Shown here piece after piece: positions 33,731-42,637 of a DNA stretch of 64,000 nt; the stretch's first letter is position 1; each line of letters opens with the position of its first letter. The stretch spans positions 2,480,001 through 2,544,000 of the forward strand of contig NC_018748.1 of assembly GCF_000263195.1 (NCBI RefSeq). The letters run 5' to 3'. Below the pieces are notes generated by a model that was not told the DNA's origin, did not search any database, and saw only the letters and a program-made list of their open reading frames with translations. The DNA is from Emticicia oligotrophica DSM 17448. GTDB taxonomy: Bacteria; Bacteroidota; Bacteroidia; Cytophagales; Spirosomataceae. The translations under genes were made by a program, and so were the position numbers.

Positions 33731-34423
33731 ATGACTTTTCGGAACCGCTTGCAGTATTTATTAGTAGTTAGGTTGCAAATCTCCAATAAAGAGGCTTTAG
33801 CTTTGATTTTATCAGGAAAGGTGCTAGTGAACGGTTTGGTTGTGAAGTCAAATTGCGAGTTAAGCCAGACTGATGAGGTGGTTTTTGAAGGAAAAATACT
33901 ACAAGAATCTAAGAAAATGATTTATGTGGCCTACTACAAGCCACGTGGAATAGAAACTACTTTAAATACACAAATTGAAGATAATCTGAAGGAAGTTTTG
34001 CCTTTTGAAGAAGAATTATTTCCAGTTGGTAGGCTCGATAAAGCTTCGGAAGGACTTTTACTATTAACCAATGATGGAACGGTCTATGATAAAATTTTAC
34101 GGAATGAAAATAAGACCGAAAAAGACTATATCGTAGAGGTAGATAAGCCAATTAACGACGAATTTGTGGAGCTGATGTCGAGTGGAATAGTTATTATGGG
34201 TAAAAAAACACTTCCTTGTGAGGTAGTACAATTGGATGATTGTGTTTTTAAAATTACTTTGGTTCAAGGCTTAAATCGACAGATTCGGAGAATGTGCTAT
34301 AAACTCAATTATGAAGTTCTGAGCTTAAAAAGAGTGCGAATTGGAAATATAGATTTAGGGGATTTGAAAGCAGGAGAATATCGTTTTTTAGACTTTCAAG
34401 GTTTCAAAACCTCGAAAGTCTAA
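33731..34423 (+). CDS. RsuA/RluF-family pseudouridine synthase
   Basis: The 230-residue enzyme has an S4-like N-terminal part (about 3-55; YLLVVRLQISNKEALALILSGKVLVNG) and a RsuA-type catalytic domain. The active-site Asp is in FPVGRLDKASEGLLLLTNDG (about 97-116), and the later motif LVQGLNRQIRRMCYKL resembles the RluE/RluF subgroup. It isomerises a uridine in rRNA, or in tRNA-Tyr in the case of RluF homologues. The last 12 codons are formed by an interspersed-type palindrome (34389-34422). The window thus holds two RsuA-family genes, this one lacking the basic tail. Confidence 0.88.
   Translation: MTFRNRLQYLLVVRLQISNKEALALILSGKVLVNGLVVKSNCELSQTDEVVFEGKILQESKKMIYVAYYKPRGIETTLNTQIEDNLKEVLPFEEELFPVGRLDKASEGLLLLTNDGTVYDKILRNENKTEKDYIVEVDKPINDEFVELMSSGIVIMGKKTLPCEVVQLDDCVFKITLVQGLNRQIRRMCYKLNYEVLSLKRVRIGNIDLGDLKAGEYRFLDFQGFKTSKV
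34389..34422. repeat. Palindrome overlapping the pseudouridine synthase C-terminus and stop
   Basis: TAGACTTTC (34389-34397) pairs with GAAAGTCTA (34414-34422), with an inner AGGTTT/AACCT stem. It is inside the last codons and the stop, and lies between convergent genes, so it can act as a terminator. The sequence looks like a REP-type palindrome rather than conserved coding sequence. Confidence 0.65.
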
Positions 34424-34432
34424 AAATAATGT

Positions 34433-35779
34433 TTATCTATCGCCACGTTTAGGTTTATTGCCAGATTTTTTAATAGGTCGGCCATATTTTGCCCATTTTT
34501 CGGCCTTAATATCGCGTCTTACATTCACTTTTTTATTTTTGGCCAGTTTTTCATGAAAAGCCGGACCAACATCTTCTCGTTTTGGGGCCTTTACCAACAC
34601 ATTTTTCATCTTTACCTGTGGCATTTCGGCTTCGGTCAATACATCTGAAATTGTGAGGTTTTCGGGTAATTCAGCTACAGGAATTTCGTAGTTCATCATC
34701 TCCTCAATGGCATCAATTTGCTCAATTTCTTTTGGAGTCATGAAAGTGATGGCGATACCTTTTTTATCGACACGCCCCGTACGACCGATGCGGTGAATGT
34801 AGTTTTCGGGCACTTCAGGAATATCAAAATTAATAACGTGCGAAACCTCAGCGATATCTATACCACGAGCAATGATATCGGTGGCAATGAGCATTTTACA
34901 ACTTCCTTCTTGAAAAGCTTTTACGGTGTTGAAACGCGTATTTTGTGCTTTATTTGAGTGAATAATGCCTACTTTTTCGCCGTATTTTCTTTCAATTCGG
35001 TTATAAAGTTGGTCGGCTAATTCCTTGGTTGCTGCAAAAATTAATACTTTACTCATGCTGTCGTCGTCCATTAAAAGCAATTCGAGTAAATTTACTTTTG
35101 TATTGAAATTTGGTACATGGTAGAGCGTCTGCGAAATATTCTCTAATGGCGAACCCGCTGGTGCAGCTTCTACTCTCATAGGTTCGTTGAAGTATGTTTC
35201 AATGATTTGCTCAACTTCTTCGGTAATTGTAGCCGAAAAAAGCAAATTTTGGCGGCGAGCTGGCAATAAATCAAGAATGTTTTTGAGTTGAGGACGAAAA
35301 CCCAGATTGAGCATTTCATCTACTTCATCAATGATTAGTTTTTTGAGAGATTTGGTTTTAATAAAACCACTCGAAAGCAAATCAATCAAACGGCCAGGTG
35401 TTCCTACCAAAATATCTACTCCATTCTGAATGTCTAAAATTTGAGGCTTGATGTTTACCCCACCATACACACCCACGGTTATGACACTCATGTAGGTTGT
35501 AATTTTCTGAATAGATTCTACCACCTGTACTACCAGCTCACGTGTAGGAACAATGATGAGTACTTGAGGCATTTTTTCTTTCGAAAACTGATATTGGCGT
35601 AAACTTGGCAATAAATAAGCAAAAGTTTTTCCTGTTCCAGTTTGGGCAATTCCGCAAACATCTTTACCCGACATTACCACCGAGAAAACTTTCTGCTGAA
35701 TGGTAGTTGGCGTTGTATAGCCCAAGTCGTCGAGGGCATTGATGAGTTGTTTATTGAGATTTAATTCGTTGAAAGTCAT
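34433..35779 (-). CDS. DEAD-box RNA helicase (motif II is DEVD)
   Basis: The 448-residue helicase has all core motifs: AQTGTGKT (45-52), PTREL (about 78-82), motif II DEVD (151-154, in place of DEAD), SAT (about 180), and the C-terminal HRIGRTGR. The basic C-terminal tail (about 400-448; GRPIKKSGNKPKRGDR) probably contacts RNA. Such proteins unwind RNA helices in ribosome assembly or cold growth. DEVD keeps the metal-binding Asp-Glu and final Asp, so activity is expected. A leftward -7 box (TAacTTTG) lies at 35870-35877. It is convergent with the pseudouridine synthase gene. Confidence 0.93.
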   Translation of the reverse strand: MTFNELNLNKQLINALDDLGYTTPTTIQQKVFSVVMSGKDVCGIAQTGTGKTFAYLLPSLRQYQFSKEKMPQVLIIVPTRELVVQVVESIQKITTYMSVITVGVYGGVNIKPQILDIQNGVDILVGTPGRLIDLLSSGFIKTKSLKKLIIDEVDEMLNLGFRPQLKNILDLLPARRQNLLFSATITEEVEQIIETYFNEPMRVEAAPAGSPLENISQTLYHVPNFNTKVNLLELLLMDDDSMSKVLIFAATKELADQLYNRIERKYGEKVGIIHSNKAQNTRFNTVKAFQEGSCKMLIATDIIARGIDIAEVSHVINFDIPEVPENYIHRIGRTGRVDKKGIAITFMTPKEIEQIDAIEEMMNYEIPVAELPENLTISDVLTEAEMPQVKMKNVLVKAPKREDVGPAFHEKLAKNKKVNVRRDIKAEKWAKYGRPIKKSGNKPKRGDR

Positions 35780-35927
35780 TGTATTTATTAATTGACCGAT
35801 TGGATGGGTCAGGGTTGTTAGAGCAGATGGTCGCTAACAAAAAATCCTTGTTTACTTCGAAATAATCCACAAAGTTACGGTTATTCTGCGAGTAAATAAG
35901 GATTTTAGGCATTTACCTCGAAAAATG

Positions 35928-37574
35928 CTATAATTCTAAGACTTGTTTTTCGTTTAGAAGAACATTTTTGAGGGTTGAGTAAGGAATTTTATGCGGAATA
36001 GTTTTTGAATCAATGGCCAAAACTGCCGCCGCCGCCGCCGATTGCCCTAAAATCATGAAAACGGGTTCCATGCGAATAGAACCATAGGCAATATGCGAAC
36101 TTGATAGGCAGACAGGTACTAAAAGATTCGAACATTCGTTTTCTTTAGGCAAGATTGATTCGTAAGCAATAGAATAAGGTTTGTCGGGATGCACGCCAAT
36201 ATCACCTTCATTTTGCACATAACCATCGGCTTTCACAAAACGTTGAGCATTGTGCGAATCTAATGAATACGAACCCATTCCAATTGGATTTTGGACAGTG
36301 GTTTTACCTAAAGCATCGGCTTCTTTCATTACGTATTTACCAATCATTCTGCGTGCTTCGCGAATATAAAGTTGGTGTGGCCAGTTGCCATTATCCTTAA
36401 ATTCATCTTTTGGCAGGCCCCATTGTTGCATTTTTTCCCTTACATCGGTCGGAACACGTGAATCATTTTGTAAGAAATACATGAGCCCTTTCTGATATAG
36501 TTCGTGCTCTTTGATTATCTCCTTTCTACGTTCGTAACTGGCTTCGGGGTAATCGTAGTTTTTCCCAATATAATCAGTACTAAAAGGTCCATGATTGTTA
36601 GTGTCAGTTTTTCGATTAGGAATAGCATCAAACTTATCGAAAGTTTCTCGCCACCCACTGGCAAATACCCTTGCGTAAAGTTCATACCGAGCAGGGTCAT
36701 AGCCATCAGGTTTAGCAAATGGTATTCTGTTATCGGGGTGATTACTCAAACACATTCTGAAGCAATAGGCTTGAATTTTATTATCTCCCGAACCATATTC
36801 TCCTGGTGGTTCGGCTGAAACTTCTGGTAAAAGTCCACTTTTGGGGTCATTTTCAACTACGTAAGGGCTAATTTTAGCTTTGAAATGATGCCCGTGCTGA
36901 AATACATTTGTTTGCACGCCATTCCATTTTTCACTATAAACACTATTAGCTTCACGCCCGATGTGGTAGCTTACACCAGCGGCAGCCATGAGGTCACCTT
37001 CATAAGTGGCATCAATAAACATTTTGCCTTCATAAGTCTTGCCACTGAGTGTTCGAAAAGAAACGATTCTTTCATTTACTTTTTTTATGCCTTTGGCTGA
37101 GCGGTCTAACCATTCATTGCGGTAAATGATTAGGTTATTCTCTCGGGCAAAATCTTCGAATACTTGTTCTGCGGCATGGGGTTCAAAAATCCACATGGTT
37201 CGATTTGCTCCATCGAGTGCGGGTGTACCCTGACCTTTATTTCCATACTCTTCTCTTTTTTGCCATTGCCATGATTCGGGTTTCTGATAGTGGCTGTATA
37301 ATCTTTGGTAGAATTCACGGGAAAGGCCGCCAATTACTTGTTTATTTCCTGTATCCGTAAAGCCTAAACCTCCCGATGATAAACCGCCTAAGTGTTTGTC
37401 GGGGGAGACAATAATGACGGTTTTTCCCATCTTTTTTACTTGAACGGCAGCCGTAATTGCCGCAGAAGTGCCGCCATAAATAATTACATCGGCTTTGTTG
37501 ATTGCTTTTTGTGCGAATAGTCCGTGAAAAATTAGTAAACAGAAAGTGAGGTTTCTGTAAAAGTAGTAGTTCAT
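35928..37574 (-). CDS. Secreted FAD-dependent oxidoreductase (PF12831 type)
   Basis: The 548-residue protein has a signal peptide (1-22) and an FAD-binding dinucleotide fold starting ADVIIYGGTSAAITAAVQVKKMGKTVIIV (about 29-57). The GGLSSGGLGFTDTGNKQ and FIDATYEGDLMAAAGVSYHIGREA blocks are those of the FAD-dependent oxidoreductase family often annotated as xanthan-lyase-associated. The C-terminal end FMILGQSAAAAAVLAIDSKTI is also typical. It probably oxidises a sugar or other small substrate outside the cytoplasm. It is monocistronic. Which substrate is used is unknown. Confidence 0.85.
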   Translation of the reverse strand: MNYYFYRNLTFCLLIFHGLFAQKAINKADVIIYGGTSAAITAAVQVKKMGKTVIIVSPDKHLGGLSSGGLGFTDTGNKQVIGGLSREFYQRLYSHYQKPESWQWQKREEYGNKGQGTPALDGANRTMWIFEPHAAEQVFEDFARENNLIIYRNEWLDRSAKGIKKVNERIVSFRTLSGKTYEGKMFIDATYEGDLMAAAGVSYHIGREANSVYSEKWNGVQTNVFQHGHHFKAKISPYVVENDPKSGLLPEVSAEPPGEYGSGDNKIQAYCFRMCLSNHPDNRIPFAKPDGYDPARYELYARVFASGWRETFDKFDAIPNRKTDTNNHGPFSTDYIGKNYDYPEASYERRKEIIKEHELYQKGLMYFLQNDSRVPTDVREKMQQWGLPKDEFKDNGNWPHQLYIREARRMIGKYVMKEADALGKTTVQNPIGMGSYSLDSHNAQRFVKADGYVQNEGDIGVHPDKPYSIAYESILPKENECSNLLVPVCLSSSHIAYGSIRMEPVFMILGQSAAAAAVLAIDSKTIPHKIPYSTLKNVLLNEKQVLEL

Positions 37575-37644
37575 AAAAAATGAGTTTTGGGTTGGATAGC
37601 GTTTTCGATATTAAATTAGGCAAAAAAGCCTAAAGCAGAAAATA

Positions 37645-37678
37645 AAAGAGCCAGCGAGATAAAATCTGCTGGCTCTTT
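37645..37678 (-). terminator. Intrinsic terminator downstream of serC
   Basis: AAAGAGCCAGC (37645-37655) and GCTGGCTCTTT (37668-37678) form an 11-bp perfect stem just past the leftward stop at 37698. Confidence 0.8.
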
Positions 37679-37697
37679 GTACTGAATAAATTATTTC

Positions 37698-38780
37698 TTA
37701 CTCCATTGCTTTCAATTCTTTTAATAAATTATCTACTTGCTCAGGTGTATTTGAAGGGAAATTCGAAATTCTGATTTGAGTATCTTTATTCGGGCCATAA
37801 CCACTTCCAATAATCATATTTTTTTCTTTCAATGTTTCGATAATCGCTTTCGAGGGTTTTTTAGTATCGGCCACTATCACCGTTTTCGAGCGGTGCTCTG
37901 GATTTTGTACGGCAGCACTACACAAATTGCTGGTTTCTAGGTATTTATAAATTTTCTTTGCCTTCTCGTCGGTTTCTTTTCTGATATTCTCAATACCTTT
38001 TTTGTTCATATCTTCAGCTACTTTACCGAGTAGATAAATCCCTAAAACATTTGGAGTAGCTGGCGTTTCGTAAGTTTCGTAGTTTTTCCACAAAACTGGT
38101 AAATTATGGTGTGCTCCGATGGTAATGTTTTCATATTTGGCCAAACGTTTGGCTTTTTCTAAACATTTTTCATTGGCAATCCATACACCTAAACCTGCGG
38201 GTAAACCAAAAGCTTTTTGAACCGAAAAGAAAGCGGTATCAATTAAATCTAAATCTAACTCGGGAATGGGTGCTGATGAAACCATATCTACAGCCATGAG
38301 GCGTTTTTGATTACTGCGTTTGAGTTTATGAATATCGGCCTCACGCATTTGTACACCCGTACTGGTTTCATTCTGAGTGACACAAATAAGCTCTGCATAT
38401 TCGGGAACTTCAATTTCACCGTAGCTAAATCCTTCGCCCAATGGTTTTTCAAATTTATGAGCGAATTTTTGAGCCGAAACGGCATATTTATAGAATTTGT
38501 CAGAGAATGAACCATTGACTAAATGAAAACTCTCGTGCTCAACGAGGTTCAATAAGATTCGCTCCCATACTTCCGATGCCGAACCTGTGAAGAATATACC
38601 CGACGATGCTGGAATGTTCATTAGTGTACGTAGGTTTTCTACGCAGTGCTGATAAATCTTACGGAATTGTCCGCTACGATGTGAAATCGAACCGATTTGC
38701 TCGTCAATTGCTTGACGCATAAATTCTTCGAATTTAGGGTTCAATTCGGCTGGCCCGGCAGTGAAATAGATATTTTTCAT
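37698..38780 (-). CDS. serC: Phosphoserine aminotransferase (class V)
   Basis: The 360-residue PLP enzyme opens with IYFTAGPAELNP and the SISHRSGQF motif, both typical of SerC. The PLP-binding Lys189 is in FFSVQKAFGLPAGLG. It makes 3-phosphoserine from 3-phosphohydroxypyruvate and glutamate. I start at the ATG at 38780 because family members begin at MxNIYFxAGP; a TTG at 38807 would add nine residues. SerA does not lie next to it. Related class V transaminases with other substrates exist, but the active-site context fits SerC. Confidence 0.88.
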   Translation of the reverse strand: MKNIYFTAGPAELNPKFEEFMRQAIDEQIGSISHRSGQFRKIYQHCVENLRTLMNIPASSGIFFTGSASEVWERILLNLVEHESFHLVNGSFSDKFYKYAVSAQKFAHKFEKPLGEGFSYGEIEVPEYAELICVTQNETSTGVQMREADIHKLKRSNQKRLMAVDMVSSAPIPELDLDLIDTAFFSVQKAFGLPAGLGVWIANEKCLEKAKRLAKYENITIGAHHNLPVLWKNYETYETPATPNVLGIYLLGKVAEDMNKKGIENIRKETDEKAKKIYKYLETSNLCSAAVQNPEHRSKTVIVADTKKPSKAIIETLKEKNMIIGSGYGPNKDTQIRISNFPSNTPEQVDNLLKELKAME

Positions 38781-38819
38781 GTTTGGTTTTGTTATCGGAG
38801 ATTCCAAAAATAAAAAAAG

Positions 38820-38843
38820 TCAAGCAGATAGCTATCCGCTTGA
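38820..38843 (-). terminator. Hairpin downstream of the M16 peptidase gene
   Basis: A near-perfect 24-nt palindrome (TCAAGC, GATAGCTATC core, GCTTGA) lies between the stop at 38902 and serC, with a run of As on its left that reads as Ts on the minus strand. Confidence 0.6.
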
Positions 38844-38901
38844 AATAAATGCTTTAAAAAGTATAATTCTTTCTTGAAGTAGCACAATTATTTGACTAGA
38901 T

Positions 38902-40134
38902 TTATTCGGGAAGAAACGTCAGATAGCTTAACTGTGTTTCATCGAACATATCTTTTGTAATTTCTTGGAGGTCAGCGGCTTCAATATTTTTTATATCTGC
39001 AAAAATACTTTCCAGCGATTCAACCTTTCCGATATCTAAAATACTCTTGGCCATCATGAGCATAAAACTCTGATTGCTTTCCTCTGCCATGGCTAGCTGC
39101 CCCATGAGTTGTTCTTTGACTGTATGTAATTGTAGCTTGCCCAATGGTTTGTCTTTCAAGATTTGCATTTCTTTCAAAATCAAGGAATTTGCCTTATCAA
39201 GGTTTGATTTATCGGTTGCGAAATAAATGCCAAAAAAGCCTGTATCCGTAAAAGGGGAGTAGGTAGCATCAATGCCATAAACTAAACCATATTTTTCACG
39301 AAGGGTCATGTTAAGGCGTGAATTCATGCCAGGGCCACCGAATAGATTGACGAGCATAAAGAACGGTAAGCGATGCTCATCAGACATTGAATAAGAAGGT
39401 CGGCCAATGGCACAATGTGCTTGGGTGATTTTCTTAGTTGTGGTGATTCGCTGTGCTTGATAGGCCGTTGGCGGAACACGCACAAGGTCTGATTTCTTGG
39501 CAGGAATATCTTTGAGGTATTTTTCTGCGATTTTGATGGCTTTCTGAAATGGAATATTTCCCACAATCGACATCACGATTTTTTCAGTATCCATATTCTC
39601 AGCAATGAAATCTTGTAATTCTTTGCGAGTAAAGCCTTTTACACTCTCTTGCGTACCTAAAATATTGGCTCCAAGTTGGTGATTGGCAAAAACAATTTCA
39701 TCGAAATCATCTTGTAGGGCATCTTCTGGAGAATCTTGATACATCGACATTTCTTCTAAAATCACCCCACGCTCTTTTTCGATTTGATTTTCGGGGAAAA
39801 CCGAATCGAAGGTAATATCGGCTAAGAGTTCAACCGATTTTTCGAAATGTGCATCAAGCACCGATGCGTAGAAACATATTTTTTCTTTAGTCGTATAGGC
39901 GTTTAATTCGCCACCCACCGACTCTAATCTATTAATAATATGGTAAGATTTCCGCTTTTTCGTACCTTTGAAGGCCATGTGCTCCCAAAAGTGAGCCAAA
40001 CCTAATTGATTGGGCTTTTCATCACGGCTACCCATGTCGAGCATGAGTCCGCAATGTACAATTTGGGTGTAAGGTACTTGTCGATGAGCAACTCTAATGC
40101 CGTTTGGCAATGTATGTATTTGGTATTCGGTCAT
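38902..40134 (-). CDS. M16 family metallopeptidase (insulinase/processing-peptidase-like)
   Basis: This 410-residue protein has the inverted zinc motif HFWEH at 48-52 (LAHFWEHMAFKGTKKR) with the downstream Glu in the KERGVILEEMSMYQDSPED stretch (about 120-140). The remainder shows the two-lobed M16 layout (GGPGMNSRLNMTLREKYGLVYGI near 255). Family members cut short peptides or leader sequences in the periplasm or cytoplasm. No signal peptide is evident, so cytoplasmic location is likely. It is monocistronic, with an ATG at 40134. Confidence 0.92.
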   Translation of the reverse strand: MTEYQIHTLPNGIRVAHRQVPYTQIVHCGLMLDMGSRDEKPNQLGLAHFWEHMAFKGTKKRKSYHIINRLESVGGELNAYTTKEKICFYASVLDAHFEKSVELLADITFDSVFPENQIEKERGVILEEMSMYQDSPEDALQDDFDEIVFANHQLGANILGTQESVKGFTRKELQDFIAENMDTEKIVMSIVGNIPFQKAIKIAEKYLKDIPAKKSDLVRVPPTAYQAQRITTTKKITQAHCAIGRPSYSMSDEHRLPFFMLVNLFGGPGMNSRLNMTLREKYGLVYGIDATYSPFTDTGFFGIYFATDKSNLDKANSLILKEMQILKDKPLGKLQLHTVKEQLMGQLAMAEESNQSFMLMMAKSILDIGKVESLESIFADIKNIEAADLQEITKDMFDETQLSYLTFLPE

Positions 40135-40283
40135 AAATTGGGCTTTCAGCGATAAGCTAAGGCTTTTAGCTAAAAAATAAGGCTCGAAATAGAAGTTTGA
40201 TGATATTTCAAGCTAATCGCTAATAGCCTAGGGCTAATAGCAAATAATATAATATTTGACAAATTTAATCAAAAGTTAGTTCA

Positions 40284-41363
40284 ATGCGTATAGGTTTTGA
40301 TGCAAAAAGGGCTTTTAATAATCATACTGGTTTGGGTAATTATAGTCGATTTATTATTGACTCCCTACTGAAATATGCTCCACAGCACGAATATTTGGCA
40401 TATACGCCTAAAAAGCCTAAAACAACATTAGCTTTAGCTCCGAAATTACCCACTACGACTTTTGGTGGAGGCTTATGGCGGAGCTGGCTTATTAATAACG
40501 ATTTGCAAAAGGATAATGTTGATATTTTTCACGGATTAAGTAATGAAATCCCATTTGGTATTAAAAAAACAGGTGTAAAATCGGTCGTAACAATTCATGA
40601 TTTGATTTTCGTTCGTTATCCTGCATTATATCCTGCCATTGACCGTTTTTTTTACCAACAGAAATTTAAGTACGCTTGTCAAAATGCCGATGCCGTGGTG
40701 GCAGTAAGTCAGCAAACCAAAGATGATATTGTAGATTTTTACAAGATTGACCCCGATAAAATTTCGGTAATATACCAAGATTGTCAAGCGGCATTTTATC
40801 AAAATGTTGATGGTCAACTATTAACGAGCATAAAAACGAAATATCATTTACATAAACCATACCTCATTTGTGTATCATCATTCAGTGAGCGAAAAAATCA
40901 AAAACGCTTGGTTGACGCTTTTCAAGCATTGAATTTGAAAAACTATGATTTGGTATTAGTTGGTGGAAAATCTAAATATGCCGAAGAAATTTTAAGTAAA
41001 AATATTGCTGGAGTTCGAATGCTTTTCAATGTACCATCGAGCGATTTACCAGCTTTATACCAAGGGGCTTCTTTGTGTGTATATCCTTCTTTTTTTGAGG
41101 GCTTTGGTATTCCAATTGTCGAGGCTTTACATTCGGGTATTCCAGTGGTGGCTGCTACGGGTTCTTGTTTAGAAGAGGCTGGTGGCGAAGGTGCTTTATA
41201 TGCTAATCCTTTAGATGTAAATGATTTATCAGGGAAAATACACGAAGTATTAAGTTCTGAAAGCTTACAAAAAGCGTTGGTACAAAAAGGTCAGGAACAT
41301 ATTCAACAATTTTCTTCCGAAAACATTGCTAAGCAATTGGTAGAACTCTATCAAAAATTATAA
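40284..41363 (+). CDS. GT4-family glycosyltransferase
   Basis: This 359-residue GT-B protein opens MRIGFDAKRAFNNHTGLGNYSRFI, as in mannosyltransferases of this family. The donor-site text PSFFEGFGIPIVEALHSGIPVVAATGSCLEEAGG (about 270-300) contains the conserved Glu pair and is diagnostic. It transfers a nucleotide-activated sugar in surface polysaccharide synthesis. No other polysaccharide gene is adjacent. The start codon is an ATG at 40284. The following lipoprotein gene is on the same strand but 89 bp away. Confidence 0.92.
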   Translation: MRIGFDAKRAFNNHTGLGNYSRFIIDSLLKYAPQHEYLAYTPKKPKTTLALAPKLPTTTFGGGLWRSWLINNDLQKDNVDIFHGLSNEIPFGIKKTGVKSVVTIHDLIFVRYPALYPAIDRFFYQQKFKYACQNADAVVAVSQQTKDDIVDFYKIDPDKISVIYQDCQAAFYQNVDGQLLTSIKTKYHLHKPYLICVSSFSERKNQKRLVDAFQALNLKNYDLVLVGGKSKYAEEILSKNIAGVRMLFNVPSSDLPALYQGASLCVYPSFFEGFGIPIVEALHSGIPVVAATGSCLEEAGGEGALYANPLDVNDLSGKIHEVLSSESLQKALVQKGQEHIQQFSSENIAKQLVELYQKL

Positions 41364-41452
41364 AATAAGGTGTTGATTATCATATTTTTACGCGAATATA
41401 TGTGCTTATTTTGTCAACAATAAAAGTATTCACACTGAAAAATAGCCTGATA

Positions 41453-42481
41453 GTGAAAAGTATCATTAAAAGATTCGTATTATTTGGATTATCACTCAAT
41501 TTGCTTGCGTGCAGTATCGACAAGGAAGCCCCTATTTTGCCCAGATTTGATGCTGTAACTATCAGCGAAACAACAATAGCTTCTGCAAGTTTATCCGTTT
41601 CATTCTTGGAAGTTGGTAATCAATCTATAACTGATTATGGGATTGTTTATTCAGAAACAAATCTTTCTCCTACACTAACAGATAGTAAAGTTAGTAATGG
41701 AGCTCTCACTCAAACAACTTCACCTTATACTTACCTTGTTAAGATAAGTAATTTGAAGGCGAACACCGTCTATTATGCAAGGGCTTATGTAATTACTGAA
41801 AGTGGAACTATTTACAGCAATGTAATTTCGGTTAAAACATTGGCCATTGTTTCTCCTAGTATAAAAACTACAGAAGCTAGCACTTATACCATTTATTCGG
41901 CAAAAGTGGGAGGGAGTATTGAAACCAAGGGTTCGTATGATATTAGCGAGTATGGAATTTGTTGGTCTCAAAGATTTGCAGTTCCAACCATTGAACATTC
42001 TAAAGAAAAAATCACTGGCGATGTAAGCACTTTCCCGAAAGCATATTCACTCATTATTTATAACTTACCAGAAAAAGGCACAATCTATTATCGGGCTTAT
42101 GTGATTTCAAATGGAAACGTTATTTATGGAGATGTTTTAACTTATACTTTAGAAGTTGAGGGTTATCCAAAAGTTTCAACTGATGGTGCGGTATATGTAG
42201 CTGATAGTGTGATGAAATTGAATGGAACTATCGTAAACAAGGGGAAATATGAAGTTACAGAATATGGAATGTGTTGGGGTTTCAATGATTCATTTATAAA
42301 CCCAACCGTTTGTGAAAATAAAGGAAGCTTGACGGTCATGCCTAATTCCTTACCAGCACCGTATTCAATAGAGGCTAAAAAACTGAAAACAGGGGTTGTA
42401 TATTTTTATCGGTCTTATCTAATCTCGAATGGAATTACAACTTTTGGTACTCAAAAATCATTTATCATTGAATCGAAATAA
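41453..42481 (+). CDS. Lipoprotein with three FN3-like YYxRAY repeats
   Basis: From the GTG at 41453 the protein (342 residues) has a signal sequence ending in the lipobox LLAC. It then shows three repeats of about 95-105 residues, each of the form 'xxYGIVYSE / YGICWSQ / YGMCWGF ... YYARAY, YYRAYVIS, FYRSYLIS ... IYxN or TFGT'. These are beta-sandwich repeats common in outer-membrane-facing proteins of Bacteroidota. The in-frame GTG at 41402 would prefix 17 residues with no clear role. The function is probably surface binding. A TTTGACTTTAGTC palindrome follows the stop. Confidence 0.75.
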   Translation: MKSIIKRFVLFGLSLNLLACSIDKEAPILPRFDAVTISETTIASASLSVSFLEVGNQSITDYGIVYSETNLSPTLTDSKVSNGALTQTTSPYTYLVKISNLKANTVYYARAYVITESGTIYSNVISVKTLAIVSPSIKTTEASTYTIYSAKVGGSIETKGSYDISEYGICWSQRFAVPTIEHSKEKITGDVSTFPKAYSLIIYNLPEKGTIYYRAYVISNGNVIYGDVLTYTLEVEGYPKVSTDGAVYVADSVMKLNGTIVNKGKYEVTEYGMCWGFNDSFINPTVCENKGSLTVMPNSLPAPYSIEAKKLKTGVVYFYRSYLISNGITTFGTQKSFIIESK

Positions 42482-42507
42482 GGAAAAACTTGAGTTTGCT
42501 CGATAAT

Positions 42508-42553
42508 AAATTTGACTTTAGTCAAAGAAAATGTTTAGACTAAAGTCAAATTT
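42508..42553. repeat. TTTGACTTTAGTC palindrome, copy 2
   Basis: AAATTTGACTTTAGTC (42508-42523) pairs perfectly over 16 bp with 42538-42553; loop of 14 nt. It shares its core with the copy at 11994-12046 and again lies between convergent stop codons. Confidence 0.82.
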
Positions 42554-42637
42554 GTTTTTATTCAGGATTGCTACAGTTAAAACTGACTGCAATGAGTAAC
42601 AATTCTTTAAAATTCGAGATAAGCCAAGTATCTTAAC

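Noticed and set aside
34433-35779. DEVD in place of DEAD as a loss-of-function signal in the helicase
   Set aside because: The essential Asp-Glu and final Asp are kept and all other motifs are intact, so this is ordinary variation.
40140-40240. AT-rich tract with repeated GCTAAT/GCTAATAGC words before the glycosyltransferase gene
   Set aside because: The inverted similarity is imperfect and I could not define units or ends, so I do not list it as a repeat.
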